A stretch of 44,999 nucleotides of DNA from Latilactobacillus fuchuensis DSM 14340 = JCM 11249. Its GTDB lineage: Bacteria; Bacillota; Bacilli; Lactobacillales; Lactobacillaceae. Positions 1 to 9,556 of the stretch are shown here, in pieces. The notes below the pieces were generated by a model. That model was given only the letters and a program-made list of their open reading frames with translations, did not search any database and had not been told where the DNA came from. The stretch's first letter is position 1. Every line of letters starts with the position of its first letter. Location: assembly GCF_000615805.1 (NCBI RefSeq), contig NZ_BAMJ01000018.1, positions 1 through 44,999 on the forward strand. Reading direction: 5' to 3'. The position numbers were made by a program, and so were the translations under genes.

Positions 1-40
1 CCCGCACTAATTCACCAGATTCAGTTTGAGCAATTTTCAT
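1..40 (-). CDS. 5' end of a truncated CDS (possibly competence protein CoiA)
   Basis: An ATG at 38-40 (minus strand) follows a GGTCGGGG-type ribosome binding site and opens a frame reading MKIAQTESGELVR before the window edge. Only 13 codons are visible, so the product cannot be identified from sequence. In lactobacilli mecA is often followed by the competence gene coiA, and the position just downstream of mecA would fit. That name is an inference from gene order only. Confidence 0.45.
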   Translation of the reverse strand, partial: MKIAQTESGELVR

Positions 41-65
41 CTTCTCACCCCGACCTAATATACGC

Positions 66-102
66 AAAAAAACGACCATCCTTTGACAGATAGTCGTTTT
101 TT
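66..102 (-). terminator. Rho-independent terminator of mecA
   Basis: Inverted repeat AAAACGAC...GTCGTTTT with an A-rich left flank and T-rich right flank, so it can work in both directions. It lies directly after the mecA stop codon on the minus strand. Confidence 0.8.
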
Positions 103-801
103 CTAATCTTTAAAATAATATCGGGTTAATTCCAAAGCACTATTGTCCATGACTTGTTGACCATATTCTTTCAAAAAATCAGCTGTATAGGGTGCCTTCT
201 GACCAAACTCATTAGCGACGGCTAAATCATCTTGCAAGAAAGTTTCAGTCGTATTTTCCAAAAAGAAAATTAACTGCGCATAATATTGATGCTGATAGAC
301 GAATAAATTCGAAACACCACTTTCAATCCGCAATTGTTGCGCAAGCGCAACCCAATCATCAAATGATTTAAAGCCTAACACAATTTGCTGCGTTGGATTA
401 TCCGTTTGGTTAAGATAATTCATGGTTTCGTCATCATCGTCATCCGCTTGTTGCTCATCATCCGAATCCCGTTTAAGCAACTGTTTTTTGATGTATTCCG
501 TAATCCCGTCTTGTCCTTGGACCATTTCAGAATTAGAATGCCCTTCAACTTGCCCAAAATTAGGGAGATTCTTACTAATTAATAACTCTAAACCTTCGTC
601 ATTTGGTAAGACTTGAAAAGTAACCGCCTCGTTATTAGCAAAGGCGTGGTCTTGATCGACTTCTTCCAAAATTGAATAGAAGAAACGTTCAATTTTTTTA
701 TGATTACTTAATAGATCAAGCCCGGTAATCCCACGTTCTTCCAAATCGTCATTTTCAAGCAGGACTCGAATTGTGTTATCATCGATTTTTTCCATCTTCA
801 T
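103..801 (-). CDS. mecA: Adaptor protein MecA
   Basis: MecA is the adaptor that delivers substrates such as ComK and ComX to the ClpC-ClpP protease. The 232-aa product shows the family's conserved start (MEKIDDNTIRVLL), the N-terminal substrate-binding region, an acidic low-complexity linker rich in D and E in the middle (about residues 115-125), and a C-terminal ClpC-binding domain with the pattern F..FDDWVALA. The open frame extends upstream to 894, but those codons overlap a promoter (-35 TTGAAT, -10 TATGGT), and an AAAGGGG ribosome binding site precedes the ATG at 801, so 801 is taken as the start. It is monocistronic, between its own promoter and terminator, and close to spx, another Clp-related regulator. 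Confidence 0.93.
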   Translation of the reverse strand: MKMEKIDDNTIRVLLENDDLEERGITGLDLLSNHKKIERFFYSILEEVDQDHAFANNEAVTFQVLPNDEGLELLISKNLPNFGQVEGHSNSEMVQGQDGITEYIKKQLLKRDSDDEQQADDDDDETMNYLNQTDNPTQQIVLGFKSFDDWVALAQQLRIESGVSNLFVYQHQYYAQLIFFLENTTETFLQDDLAVANEFGQKAPYTADFLKEYGQQVMDNSALELTRYYFKD

Positions 802-865
802 GGGCCATCGCCCCTTTCTACTACTGTCTGATTCACGCAAACAGTCATTGATTGTACTTTGCTTT

Positions 866-894
866 ACCATACCAGTATCGCTAACAACATTCAA
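866..894 (-). promoter_or_regulatory. mecA promoter
   Basis: Minus strand: -35 TTGAAT (889-894), 17-bp spacer, -10 TATGGT (866-871) preceded by TGG, an extended -10 element. About 65 bp before the mecA start. Confidence 0.55.
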
Positions 895-926
895 GTCTAG
901 CGATTATTCTTTAATCAATAACCATT

Positions 927-956
927 AAAAAAAGCAGACTATCCCTCAACAGGATA
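927..956 (-). terminator. Possible terminator of spx
   Basis: A short TATCC/GGATA hairpin (940-956) is followed on the minus strand, after six bases, by seven T. It sits 55 bp beyond the spx stop codon. The gap between stem and T-run makes it a weak example. Confidence 0.4.
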
Positions 957-1011
957 ACCTACCTTTCAAACTTGATCCGCAACTAATGACCATGTCCTTA
1001 TCAACAGCGAC

Positions 1012-1410
1012 TTAGAAGCCTGCCATTAATTGAGCTTGTTGTAATTCCAATGCACGAACTTCACGTGGCAAGAAACGACGAATTTCATCTTCATTGTAAC
1101 CCACTTGTAAACGTTTCTCATCAAGAATAATTGGCCGGCGTAATAAACCAGGGTTTTCTTGAACCAAGTCTAATAATTCATTAACTGATAAATCATCAAT
1201 TTTAATATTCAATTCTTGGAAAATCTTCGAACGTGTTGAAATGATTTCTTCAGTACCGTCTTCAGTCATTCGTAAAATCGTTTTAATTTCGTTTTTATTG
1301 AGAGGGTCCGAAAAAATATTGCGTTCTTTAAATGGAATGTCATGTTCCTTTAACCACGCCCGGGCTTTACGACAAGATGTACAACTTGGTGATGTGTATA
1401 ATGTAACCAT
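1012..1410 (-). CDS. spx: Transcriptional regulator Spx
   Basis: Spx binds the RNA polymerase alpha C-terminal domain and redirects transcription under thiol-oxidative stress. The 132-aa protein has the ArsC/Spx thioredoxin-like fold, with the redox switch CTSC at residues 10-13 (CxxC), the RSKIFQEL stretch and the conserved C-terminal region [18 protein letters not shown]. Length equals the family norm (about 131 aa). The ATG at 1410 follows a GGAGAG ribosome binding site. The gene is monocistronic. Spx level is usually controlled by ClpXP proteolysis. Most lactobacilli carry several Spx paralogues; which one this is cannot be told from sequence alone. Confidence 0.93.
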   Translation of the reverse strand: MVTLYTSPSCTSCRKARAWLKEHDIPFKERNIFSDPLNKNEIKTILRMTEDGTEEIISTRSKIFQELNIKIDDLSVNELLDLVQENPGLLRRPIILDEKRLQVGYNEDEIRRFLPREVRALELQQAQLMAGF

Positions 1411-1727
1411 ATGTCTCTCTCCTTTTCTACCATGGAAGCGCCTACGTTTCGTATTCGTTCCATTCTCTCTTACAAAATCTATTATACGCGATTAAGTATC
1501 TAAAAACTAGTCTTTCTTAAAAATAAATTAATCGTTTTCCAATAAACTTTAATTAACAAAATTAAAATAAACGTCTAATTAAAGCGTTTAATATCGACAT
1601 TATAGAACTGAGATGCAATTTTGACTGTTTTATATTTATCAATACAATCATTTTATTATTATCATTAATTATTATTCTAATGAAATTGCACTTATTTTTT
1701 GTAAGTTCTGTATATCACTATCTTACG
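1411..1727. other. AT-rich intergenic region upstream of spx
   Basis: This 317-bp stretch has no credible ORF. On the minus strand it contains a TATAAT -10 element (1481-1486) about 70 bp before the spx start, but no convincing -35. The remainder (about 1500-1727) is very AT-rich with no recognisable repeat or site. Confidence 0.5.
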
Positions 1728-2468
1728 TCAGGCAATTTCAATTGTCAATCCTTGTTTCGCAACTTGAATTGGCAAGTTCGGCAAGACCGCTTGTGCCTGT
1801 TCTAGAAGCGTTGCGGCCGTTGCGGTTTGGGGTAAATGAGTTAACAATAATTGTTTAACTTGACTGTCTTCAGCCAAAGCCGCGGACTGGGTCGTCGTCA
1901 TGTGGGCCATTTTACCGGTTTTATCTTGTAAGAAGTTCGTATCCGTCATCAGTAGATCAGCCTGTTGGGCGAAATTGGCAAGTTCAGGGAAATAAGCCGT
2001 ATCCGCAGTAAAGACTAATACTTTACCAGTCGACACTTCTTCAATCCGCGTCGCAAATGCGGGCACTGGATGAATCGTTCGTTTAAAAGTGATTTTAAAC
2101 GGTCCGACTGTCAATACGGTATCCTCTTGATACCCGAATCCCTGCGTGACACCCGGCAAGGTTAAACTGCCAAAATGTAACGGATCTTGTAAATGACCAT
2201 AGATTGGTAAAATCGGTTCTTTTTTGACACCTTGGTGCAATTGCCAATAATATTGTAATACCCCTAAATCAGCGATGTGATCGTGATGGTAATGCGTCAA
2301 TAATACGGCGTCTAATTGCAATGGTTCTAAGACCTTTTCGAGTGCCAGTAGTGCACCACTCCCACAATCTAATAACAAATGATAATCACCACTCGTTAGT
2401 AAGTAACTGCTCGTGCCGACACCGTTGTAGGGATAACCACCATAATAACCTAAGACTTGTAATTGCAT
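1728..2468 (-). CDS. MBL-fold metallo-hydrolase (YhfI/RNase Z-like)
   Basis: A 246-aa protein of the metallo-beta-lactamase superfamily. The metal-binding motif HYHHDH (THYHHDHIADL) is present, with DCGSG near the N-terminus, a second-half TADTAY motif that supplies the bridging aspartate, a late TDTNF and LLLTHL with the last histidine. The arrangement is that of the YhfI-like branch near RNase Z and YycJ rather than of a true beta-lactamase. The specific substrate is unknown. An in-frame TTG upstream is ignored because AGAGGAG lies 9 bases before the ATG at 2468. Confidence 0.85.
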   Translation of the reverse strand: MQLQVLGYYGGYPYNGVGTSSYLLTSGDYHLLLDCGSGALLALEKVLEPLQLDAVLLTHYHHDHIADLGVLQYYWQLHQGVKKEPILPIYGHLQDPLHFGSLTLPGVTQGFGYQEDTVLTVGPFKITFKRTIHPVPAFATRIEEVSTGKVLVFTADTAYFPELANFAQQADLLMTDTNFLQDKTGKMAHMTTTQSAALAEDSQVKQLLLTHLPQTATAATLLEQAQAVLPNLPIQVAKQGLTIEIA

Positions 2469-2567
2469 AATACTCAACTCCTCTTCTACGGTCTATCATA
2501 GCTTATATTAGCCACGTTGAGTATGGCCTTAATTGATTTTTACCAATATTTAACGCAAAAAATCGCT

Positions 2568-2602
2568 ATGGCTAATAATACTAGCCGATAACGATTTCAG
2601 TT
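2568..2602 (-). terminator. Terminator of the DUF975/ABC transporter operon
   Basis: Imperfect stem AAATCG..GGCTA / TAGCC..CGATTT followed on the minus strand by six T. It lies 12 bp beyond the stop codon of the DUF975 gene. Confidence 0.7.
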
Positions 2603-2613
2603 TTACTAACTAA

Positions 2614-3399
2614 TTATTGAATGACTTGAATCCGATCTTTTTTGATGTCTTGATAAAACAGTGTGACACTCATAATCAGATAAGGATAGAACCACAAGAA
2701 ACCGATCCCCGCGGTTAAATAAACGACGATTTCCCAACCGATGAACGATAACACCAGTCCTAATAACCGCAACCAGTGCCCTTTTAAAATCACCGTTGAT
2801 AACGATAATATCATTTTAATTGAGGCTTGTGGAAATTCAAATTTCAATAACACTAGAATTTGGTAATACGCTAAGATGATTGGTTGAATTAACGTAATCA
2901 CTAATAAAACAAGTAAAAAGGTCAGTACCAAGAAATAATTGGCTGGCTGTTGACTCAATTTCATGAGATAAGGTGCCGCCGATGTTAAGCCGTTATAGCT
3001 GAAGTTTAATACACGTTGCCAACCAATCAGTTGATAAAATGGGATTAAACCGATCAGTAATAAGCCCCAGTTTAAGACTTGTTGAATTAAGTTTAAAATC
3101 ACCAAATCCGTATAGAATGGCTTTTTGAATAACGGGGTGATGGCATTGATGCCTTTCGTCTTGTGGTAACTTAATTTCAAAGTGGCTAAGAAAACCGCGT
3201 TTAGAAAAATAAAATAGAAGAAATAGCTCGCAAAAGTATCCCCCATTTGATACCAGAACGTCCCAGCCCCAAAGAGACCTTCAAGTCCCGCATCAAGTAG
3301 CATCGTAATCAGTAACCACCATGCCACCATGGTCGCCAGTTGTTGCCAATGTCCTTTTAATAAAAGTCGCGCTTGTGTTCGATAAGTCTTTAATTGCAC
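2614..3399 (-). CDS. DUF975 family integral membrane protein
   Basis: A 261-aa membrane protein with about six hydrophobic segments. It begins with the family's amphipathic entry (LKTYRTQARLLLKGHW). The motif LKGHW recurs near residue 205, so the protein seems to have two related halves, and it ends with the PY.....LFYQDI pattern typical of DUF975. The start is a GTG at 3399 behind a strong GGAGG. It lies 15 bp after the ABC permease stop, which makes it the third gene of that operon. Function is unknown; co-transcription suggests an accessory role in the peptide-resistance module. Confidence 0.75.
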   Translation of the reverse strand: MQLKTYRTQARLLLKGHWQQLATMVAWWLLITMLLDAGLEGLFGAGTFWYQMGDTFASYFFYFIFLNAVFLATLKLSYHKTKGINAITPLFKKPFYTDLVILNLIQQVLNWGLLLIGLIPFYQLIGWQRVLNFSYNGLTSAAPYLMKLSQQPANYFLVLTFLLVLLVITLIQPIILAYYQILVLLKFEFPQASIKMILSLSTVILKGHWLRLLGLVLSFIGWEIVVYLTAGIGFLWFYPYLIMSVTLFYQDIKKDRIQVIQ

Positions 3400-3414
3400 A
3401 GGAATGCCTCCGGT

Positions 3415-5514
3415 TTAATAGTGCGTATCTTCATACAACGGTCGATTGACGATACGATTATAGATTTTAGCAGTGAGTAAATAAAACATGAGATAAATCA
3501 TGATGAAAATCCCACAAACAATGTACACCAATTGTAACCCGGGATTATCTAAAAATAAACTCAATAATCGAATCGCAAAAATGGCGTGCAGGGTTCCGAG
3601 AATAATCGGTAATAAAAAGATCATCAGAATCTGGAAATAAATCGAATGTTTGATTTCAGCCATACTCATCCCGATTTTTTTCAACGTTTGATATTGTAAG
3701 ATTTCTTCTTGGGCTTCTGAGAGCTGTTTCAACATAATAATACTCCCGGTCGCTAGCATGAAGATTAAGGCAATTAAAATCATGATATACAGATAAAAGC
3801 CAAAATTAGCGTTGGCCAATGCCTGATTAGGCTTTTTAATCAGCACTTCATTACGGGTATCACCTGTTTGCTGTGGCTTTTTAATGGTTAATCGATAATG
3901 ATCAATCGGCTTGCCCTTCTCGGTCACCAGATAAGCTTGTTTCTTAGCTGTCTGCGTGTATTTCAATAACGCCGCCATGAACGGTTTATTCTGTTGATCT
4001 TTCTTGGTTAAATTCACCGTGTGGATCTGATCGGTAACATCCGCTTGAATCCGTTGATACTGAGCATCCGCAACGACCACCATATTCTGAATTGATTCAA
4101 AATAAATTGCGGGGCCGTTAGGAAATAATTTACGCACTCGAATCACCTCTAAATGGGTTAATCCAGATTGATATAAATTTAGCGGCGTGTGATCACGCTG
4201 TACTGGTTTTAGTGCCTTACTACGGGGTATTTTCAACATGGTCAGTGGCATATCAACAATCGCTACGGCTTCTTGCGGTTCTAAATGCGTCGCCGGGCGA
4301 TCAAACTGACTCGCCATCATCTGGTTATATTGAGATAAACCAATCACCGTCGTGGCCCCGTTTTGTTGGTACCCATCTTGAAGTAATGGACTGTTTAATT
4401 TAAAATTACCCGCAATAATTTTATAATCAATGACCGTTTTGGACTTAGGTGTCACGTGATAGCGCGCCATTAAAGCTTCAACATCCGATTTTTGTAATTG
4501 CGTATAAATTAAATCAGCCGGAATATTTTGCTTCAACTGACTTTGACCATACGTGTAGATCATCGCCGTACTCCCAATTGCCGTAATCGTAACCGCGCTT
4601 AAAATCGTGATCATCCATAATGTTTTAGCATTTTTACGAAAGCGATAACTGAGATTAGAAACACTTAATAGATGCGTTCCCCGATAATACAGCCGTTTCC
4701 AACGCCGTTCAAATTGTAACCAGATTTGAATATAAGATTGAAAAAAGGCTAAAGTCCCAATGATTTCGAATAGCAGTATCGCTAATAGGTAGAAAAGATC
4801 CGCTTCATAGCCAAATTGGCGTTCCATCATTGGCATTAAGGTAAAAATCTTTTCCGCTAAATAATATCCGCCACCAATGAGCGCGATTCCGATGGTCCCC
4901 CACAGATAGGTCCAACCAGTCGGATGTTTCATCTTTTTAGCCATCCGAGTTGGATGTAATAAATCGACTAGTCGGTATCTAAAAATTAACGTACTGTTTA
5001 AAAAACCAATCATTAGAAACAAAAAACCAAACGTGCCGGTTGTCTGCCGGATCGCCTTCCACGAAATCAGAAACGGCATCGCCACGGCAATTCCCATCAT
5101 TCGCAATAATAACATCGCGAATAATTTTGATAAAAAAACGCCTAATAATAGACCAATTAAAATGGCAATCAAGCCAATGATTAAACTTTCACCAAAAAAA
5201 AGAAAACTAATCTGTAATTTGGTCACACCGATAACGCTTAAAATCCCGATTTCTTGTTTCCGTTTCTTCACAAAGAAAAGATTCGCATATGCTAGGAAAA
5301 AAACGACAAATAATAAGATGATAATCCGCGCCATACCAATCGTTCCACCAAATATAAGACGTTCACCAGCCGTTTTCAAATGGGTGAGTACCGGGTCCGT
5401 TTCAATTGAGATGAAACAGAAATACACGACAATCGCTGCCACACAAGCAATTAGATAAGCAGCATAGTCCCGAGCCCGGTTCATCGCATTTTTAAAGGTC
5501 AGTCTTAACAGCAT
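3415..5514 (-). CDS. BceB-type ABC transporter permease
   Basis: Permease of the antimicrobial-peptide sensing/detoxification ABC family (BceAB/VraDE class). The 699-aa chain has the expected layout: FtsX-like domains with MLLRLTFKNAMNRARDYAAYL at the N-terminus, about ten membrane segments, and a large extracellular domain (about residues 310-570) between segments 7 and 8 that in this family binds the peptide or its lipid II-cycle target. The ATG at 5514 follows GGGGGAGGT and overlaps the end of the ATPase gene by 23 bp, indicating coupled translation. The divergent BceRS-like two-component system is the expected partner. The ligand (bacitracin, nisin or another peptide) cannot be read from sequence. 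Confidence 0.88.
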   Translation of the reverse strand: MLLRLTFKNAMNRARDYAAYLIACVAAIVVYFCFISIETDPVLTHLKTAGERLIFGGTIGMARIIILLFVVFFLAYANLFFVKKRKQEIGILSVIGVTKLQISFLFFGESLIIGLIAILIGLLLGVFLSKLFAMLLLRMMGIAVAMPFLISWKAIRQTTGTFGFLFLMIGFLNSTLIFRYRLVDLLHPTRMAKKMKHPTGWTYLWGTIGIALIGGGYYLAEKIFTLMPMMERQFGYEADLFYLLAILLFEIIGTLAFFQSYIQIWLQFERRWKRLYYRGTHLLSVSNLSYRFRKNAKTLWMITILSAVTITAIGSTAMIYTYGQSQLKQNIPADLIYTQLQKSDVEALMARYHVTPKSKTVIDYKIIAGNFKLNSPLLQDGYQQNGATTVIGLSQYNQMMASQFDRPATHLEPQEAVAIVDMPLTMLKIPRSKALKPVQRDHTPLNLYQSGLTHLEVIRVRKLFPNGPAIYFESIQNMVVVADAQYQRIQADVTDQIHTVNLTKKDQQNKPFMAALLKYTQTAKKQAYLVTEKGKPIDHYRLTIKKPQQTGDTRNEVLIKKPNQALANANFGFYLYIMILIALIFMLATGSIIMLKQLSEAQEEILQYQTLKKIGMSMAEIKHSIYFQILMIFLLPIILGTLHAIFAIRLLSLFLDNPGLQLVYIVCGIFIMIYLMFYLLTAKIYNRIVNRPLYEDTHY

Positions 5515-6268
5515 TATAGCGACCTCCCCCACCAATCGTGGCCTGCATATCAATAATCTGATTAAAGAACTGTTGGCGATCACCGCTCCGTACTATTTCG
5601 GCAAATAACTGGCCATCCTTGATGAACAGGATTCGCCGGCAATAACTGGCGGTGAACGCATCGTGAGTCACCAACAAAATCGTCGTCTTCTCTTGCTGGT
5701 TAATCTCCGTTAAATACAACAATAACTCCGTTGCCGCCTTTGAGTCTAAACTACCTGTCGGTTCATCCGCTAGCAACAACGCCGGATTAGTAATCATCGC
5801 ACGCCCGCACGCGACCCGTTGCCGTTGTCCGATTGATACTTCTTCTGGATAGCGTTCCAATAAACCGCTAATTCCGAGAATTCGACTGACTTTATTTAAT
5901 CGCGATTCAATCACCGCAACGCTTAATTTATCCAACGCTAAAGGTAATAAAATGTTTTCCCGAATCGTTAATGAATTCAATAAATTAAAATCTTGAAAGA
6001 TGAAGCCTAAATATTGCCGACGAAAATTGGCTAATTTCGCTTCGCGCATCTTGGTCACTTCTTGGTCTTTAATCAACACTCGACCGTGTGTTGGCCGATC
6101 AATCGTCGCAATCATGTTTAACAACGTCGTCTTGCCCGCACCGGATGGGCCCATGATACCGACAAATTCACCGGGTTCAATCTCGAATGAAATATCATTG
6201 AGCGCGTTGACAACGTTCAGTCGATGACCATAAACCTTAGAAATATGTTGAACCGAAACTACTGCCAT
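5492..6268 (-). CDS. BceA-type ABC transporter ATP-binding protein
   Basis: A 258-aa nucleotide-binding subunit. It contains Walker A GPSGAGKTT (about residue 40), Q-loop FIFQDFNLL, the signature VSIGQRQR (a variant with I for the usual G), Walker B LLLADEPTGSLD and the switch histidine in VTHD. It pairs with the overlapping permease to form an exporter/sensor for cell-wall-active peptides. First gene of a three-gene operon, transcribed away from the regulator genes. The start ATG at 6268 has AAGGAGCG upstream. Confidence 0.9.
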   Translation of the reverse strand: MAVVSVQHISKVYGHRLNVVNALNDISFEIEPGEFVGIMGPSGAGKTTLLNMIATIDRPTHGRVLIKDQEVTKMREAKLANFRRQYLGFIFQDFNLLNSLTIRENILLPLALDKLSVAVIESRLNKVSRILGISGLLERYPEEVSIGQRQRVACGRAMITNPALLLADEPTGSLDSKAATELLLYLTEINQQEKTTILLVTHDAFTASYCRRILFIKDGQLFAEIVRSGDRQQFFNQIIDMQATIGGGGRYNAVKTDL

Positions 6269-6357
6269 GTTTTAAGCGCTCCTTTTAATTTAGTTTCTTA
6301 TATTCTAGCAAAATTCTGGGCAAAAACCCACCATCCGCTTATCAGACCTTAGACGGT

Positions 6358-6369
6358 TGTCTTTTGACA
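6358..6369. promoter_or_regulatory. TGTC-N4-GACA inverted repeat in the divergent bce-like intergenic region
   Basis: A perfect 4-bp inverted repeat, TGTC-TTTT-GACA. It overlaps a TTGACA (6364-6369) that could be the -35 of the response-regulator gene; a TTTAAT (6389-6394) is the nearest -10, with a long 19-bp spacer. It is a candidate operator, but its half-sites are in the opposite orientation to the usual BceR-type box (TNACA-N4-TGTAA), so this is tentative. Confidence 0.3.
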
Positions 6370-6416
6370 CTAAAATCGGTATTATGAATTTAATTATGCT
6401 TAAGGAGCGATTTAAA

Positions 6417-7091
6417 ATGTTTGAAATTATGATTGTTGAAGATGATCAAACGATTGCTAATTTAATTGCCGAGAATTTAGAAAAATGGCAATTAAAAGCC
6501 ATCTTACCCAAAGATTTTAACGCTATTTTTGACCAATTTCTCACGGATAAACCCCATTTAATCTTATTAGACATTAATTTACCGGTTTACGACGGCTTTT
6601 ACTGGTGCCAAAAAATTCGTGAAGTTTCAAAAGTGCCTATCATCTTTATCTCCAGCCGTAATACCAACATGGATATGGTGATGTCGATGAACATGGGTGG
6701 CGATGATTTCGTCAATAAACCATTCTCTATGGAAGTCCTGATTGCCAAAATCAATGCGCTTTTACGCCGGACCTACAACTATGTTGATCAAAATACCGAC
6801 GTCATTGAACATAACGGTTTATTGATCAATCTGCAAAGCGGTGGCGCACAAGTTGGCGAAATCACGATTGATTTATCCAAAAATGAATATAAACTACTCC
6901 AATTTTTAATGCGCCAACACGGACAAATTGTCAGCCGCGAGAAATTATTACGCGCGCTTTGGGATGATGAACGGTTTGTCGATGACAACACCCTGACCGT
7001 CAATATTAACCGCCTTCGTAAAAAAATTGAACAAGCCGGGCTCGATGATTATATTCAAACTAAAATTGGCCAAGGCTATATCATCCCCTAA
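6417..7091 (+). CDS. BceR-like OmpR-family response regulator
   Basis: A 224-aa two-component regulator. The receiver domain shows the acidic pair EDD (residues 8-10), the phospho-acceptor aspartate in LLLDINLP, the conserved serine in FISSR and lysine in FVNKPF. The C-terminal winged helix has LSKNEYKLL and VDDNTLTVNINRLRKK. The start is the ATG at 6417 with AAGGAG 9 bases ahead; upstream in-frame ATGs lie in the promoter region. The kinase gene follows after 9 bp. It most likely activates the divergent ABC transporter operon when the transporter senses peptide. Confidence 0.9.
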   Translation: MFEIMIVEDDQTIANLIAENLEKWQLKAILPKDFNAIFDQFLTDKPHLILLDINLPVYDGFYWCQKIREVSKVPIIFISSRNTNMDMVMSMNMGGDDFVNKPFSMEVLIAKINALLRRTYNYVDQNTDVIEHNGLLINLQSGGAQVGEITIDLSKNEYKLLQFLMRQHGQIVSREKLLRALWDDERFVDDNTLTVNINRLRKKIEQAGLDDYIQTKIGQGYIIP

Positions 7092-7100
7092 GGAGCAATC

Positions 7101-8165
7101 ATGACCTTAAAAAAATTTATTCGCGACCATTTGTTCCATATCGTCTTTTTCTTTGGCGGCATGTTCGTGCTCGACGTCGTTTTATGGCTTGATCCGAGTA
7201 TGCGTTTTGCTAAATCAACGTTACTTTATCTCGATTTCTTACTGACGATTTTCTTTTGCGCCTTTATCATCGGTCTTTATCTCTACCACCTTAAATGGTA
7301 CCGCGCAATTCAGATTCGGATGCACGCCCAAGAAGATGGTCTCAATTGGCCGTTAACTGGCGCAACTTCCGCTGAAAAGCAGTTCATCCAAGACTACGTC
7401 AATCAACTCCTCGATTATCATCAACAAAGTATCGAACGCTTGATTCACACGCAACAAGACCAAAAAGCCTTCATCGATAGCTGGGTCCACGAAATTAAAG
7501 TGCCCTTAGCCGCCACGCAATTACTCGTCGATTCCGTTGAAATGCAAATTCCCGACGAAAAATTCAATCAACTGACCGAAGAACTCGTTCGCATCGAACA
7601 TTACGTTGAACAAGTGCTCTACTATTCCCGACTGGATAGTTTTTCAAAGGATTATCTGGTTCAAGAAACCGCACTAAAACCCGTTATCAATCAAGTCATT
7701 CGCCAGAACAGTCACTATTTCATTCAGAAAAAGCTCCATTTTGAATTAACCGGAGATCAACAAACCGTGTTGACGGACGCTAAATGGCTGAGCTTCATTC
7801 TGAATCAAATTATCTCCAATGCGATTAAATATACCCCGGATGACGGGCAAATCAAGATTAGTCTCCACCACGATGCGCTCGGTGTTTGGCTAGATATCCA
7901 CGATTCCGGGATTGGCATCCCGGCCGCCGATCTACCCCGAATTTTTGATAAAGGTTTTACTGGTCAAAACGGACGCTTATCAAATCGCAATTCAACCGGA
8001 TTAGGCTTGTACCTCGCCAAGGAACTCAGTTTAAAACTCGGGCATGAACTCTATGTTGAATCAACGGTTGACACCGGCACCACTTTTAAAATTCTGTTTC
8101 CCTTTCTAAGTTATTATAATGATCCGGACAGTGACCAACTATTTGGTAAAAATACAAAGTCCTAA
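7101..8165 (+). CDS. BceS-like intramembrane-sensing histidine kinase
   Basis: A 354-aa sensor kinase. Two membrane helices (about residues 12-32 and 40-62) are joined by a very short loop, so there is no extracellular sensor domain, as expected for kinases that sense through the BceAB transporter. The H-box is FIDSWVHEIKVPLAA, the N-box NQIISNAIKY, and the G-boxes DSGIGIP and STGLGLYLAK. The ATG follows AAGGAGCAATC, 9 bp after the regulator gene. Together with the divergent ABC pair it forms a complete Bce-type resistance module. Confidence 0.9.
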   Translation: MTLKKFIRDHLFHIVFFFGGMFVLDVVLWLDPSMRFAKSTLLYLDFLLTIFFCAFIIGLYLYHLKWYRAIQIRMHAQEDGLNWPLTGATSAEKQFIQDYVNQLLDYHQQSIERLIHTQQDQKAFIDSWVHEIKVPLAATQLLVDSVEMQIPDEKFNQLTEELVRIEHYVEQVLYYSRLDSFSKDYLVQETALKPVINQVIRQNSHYFIQKKLHFELTGDQQTVLTDAKWLSFILNQIISNAIKYTPDDGQIKISLHHDALGVWLDIHDSGIGIPAADLPRIFDKGFTGQNGRLSNRNSTGLGLYLAKELSLKLGHELYVESTVDTGTTFKILFPFLSYYNDPDSDQLFGKNTKS

Positions 8166-8170
8166 AAAAA

Positions 8171-8207
8171 CAGCGCCTAACTCCTTTCGGAATTAGACGC
8201 TGCTTTT
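8171..8207 (+). terminator. Terminator between the kinase gene and the PTS gene
   Basis: Stem CAGCG-CTAA / TTAG-CGCTG with loop TTTC and a CTTTTT tail on the plus strand; the A-run on the left may let it also serve the convergent PTS gene. Confidence 0.75.
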
Positions 8208-8228
8208 TCGTGTTGTGGCAATGTTACT

Positions 8229-9499
8229 TTAAGCTTCTTCTTTTAATGACATTGAAGTCGCAATTTTAACAAATGGAATGTAGATTAAGGTTGAAACGAG
8301 TAAGTTGACGGCGGCTAAAACCCCACCTTGCCAGCTGACCGTTGCAATCACACCGCCGATAATTGGTGGTGTCACCCAAGGTGGCATAACCGTTGCAGCC
8401 GGCACCATTCCAGATTTAGTGGCAAAGTAGGCGATTGAAACAATCACCATTGGTGTCAAAATATATGGAATGAATAAAACTGGATTTAAGACGATTGGCA
8501 AACCAAATGTCAATGGTTCGTTAATGTTGAAAATCCCAGGTGCTGCACTCAAGTTACCGACGATTGAGTATTGTTTGTTCTTACGACCGACTAACCAAAT
8601 CGCAAAGATTAGACCAAGTGTTGCCCCAGTCCCACCTAAGTTAACAAATGAATCGAAGAAAGGTTTGTTAACGATGTAAGGTGCTGCTTTACCAGCTTTG
8701 ATAGCAGCAATGTTGGCTGTAATCGCTGGTGCATTAATTGTTTGCATAAATGGTTCGATCATGTTGGCACCATGTAACCCGAAGAACCAGAGGAATGGTG
8801 TAATGAAGGCTAATAATAATGCTGAAGGATAGCTGTTAGCAAGCCCTTGGAATGGTTCTTGAACGGCTTTATAGAATGACGTCACAATATTTTCAACGCC
8901 AAAGCCTAATAGAATTGTTGCGAATAATGAGAAGACAGCGATTGTAATCATTGAAGCAATAAAGCCGCGAATGATTGTGCAACTGCTGGCGGTACCCCAT
9001 CTGGCATCTTGATGACCAAATGTTTGTTACCCAATAAACGACGTAGCATTTCTGTTGAGATCATCGCAACGATTAACGCTACGAACAAGCCCATTGAATC
9101 CATGCCAGCTAAACCACCAACGGCGAAGAACGACGCAAGTGAAGTGACACCAGCTGCCAATGGGTTGATCTTGTAAGACTTACCCAAATTATAAGCAACT
9201 AAGAATACGATGAAGACTGATAAGATGGCGAACGTGCCGCTCCACGCGTTACCACCAAACTTCGTCCAAATGTAAGCTTTGTCTGCACCGGTACCTGTCG
9301 TCTTTGAAAAAAGACTGTTCATAAAATTGGTATATGCCGGTATTGGTAGATTATTAAGCAACGTTGCAAACGCGCCTAAAATCATTAGTGGCATCGTTGT
9401 GACGAAAGCGTCACGGATGGCGATTAAATGTCGCTGATTACCTACCTTAGCGGCAATTGGCAAGAAGCGTTTCTCCATGAAACTGATAAATGAATCCAT
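8229..9499 (-). pseudogene. PTS cellobiose/oligo-beta-glucoside EIIC component, frameshifted
   Basis: Membrane channel subunit of a lactose/cellobiose-family PTS (CelB/LicC type). The first frame (8948-9499) gives the N-terminal half to PDGVPPAVAQSF. The second (8229-8951) continues from MITIAVFSLF to the end, including the NINEPLTFGLPIVLNP signature that carries the family's conserved glutamate. The junction reads GCT TTA TT GCT TCA ATG (around 8958), consistent with one missing T. With one base restored the protein is 423 aa, a normal length. No EIIA or EIIB is adjacent, so it depends on subunits elsewhere. Either a recent pseudogene or, more likely, a sequence error. Confidence 0.85.
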
Positions 9500-9556
9500 T
9501 AAACATCACTCCCTATCTTATCTATTTAAAGATAAATGATTGCTATTACACTTACT

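Noticed and set aside
1575-1595. cre-like AAAGCGTTTAA upstream of the MBL-fold gene end
   Set aside because: Only the core resembles a cre; the flanking half-sites are missing and there is no promoter of a carbon-use gene nearby.
6317-6331. TGGG-caaaaa-CCCA inverted repeat between the ABC and regulator genes
   Set aside because: A 4-bp stem in an intergenic region of 150 bp is expected by chance; no promoter alignment supports it.
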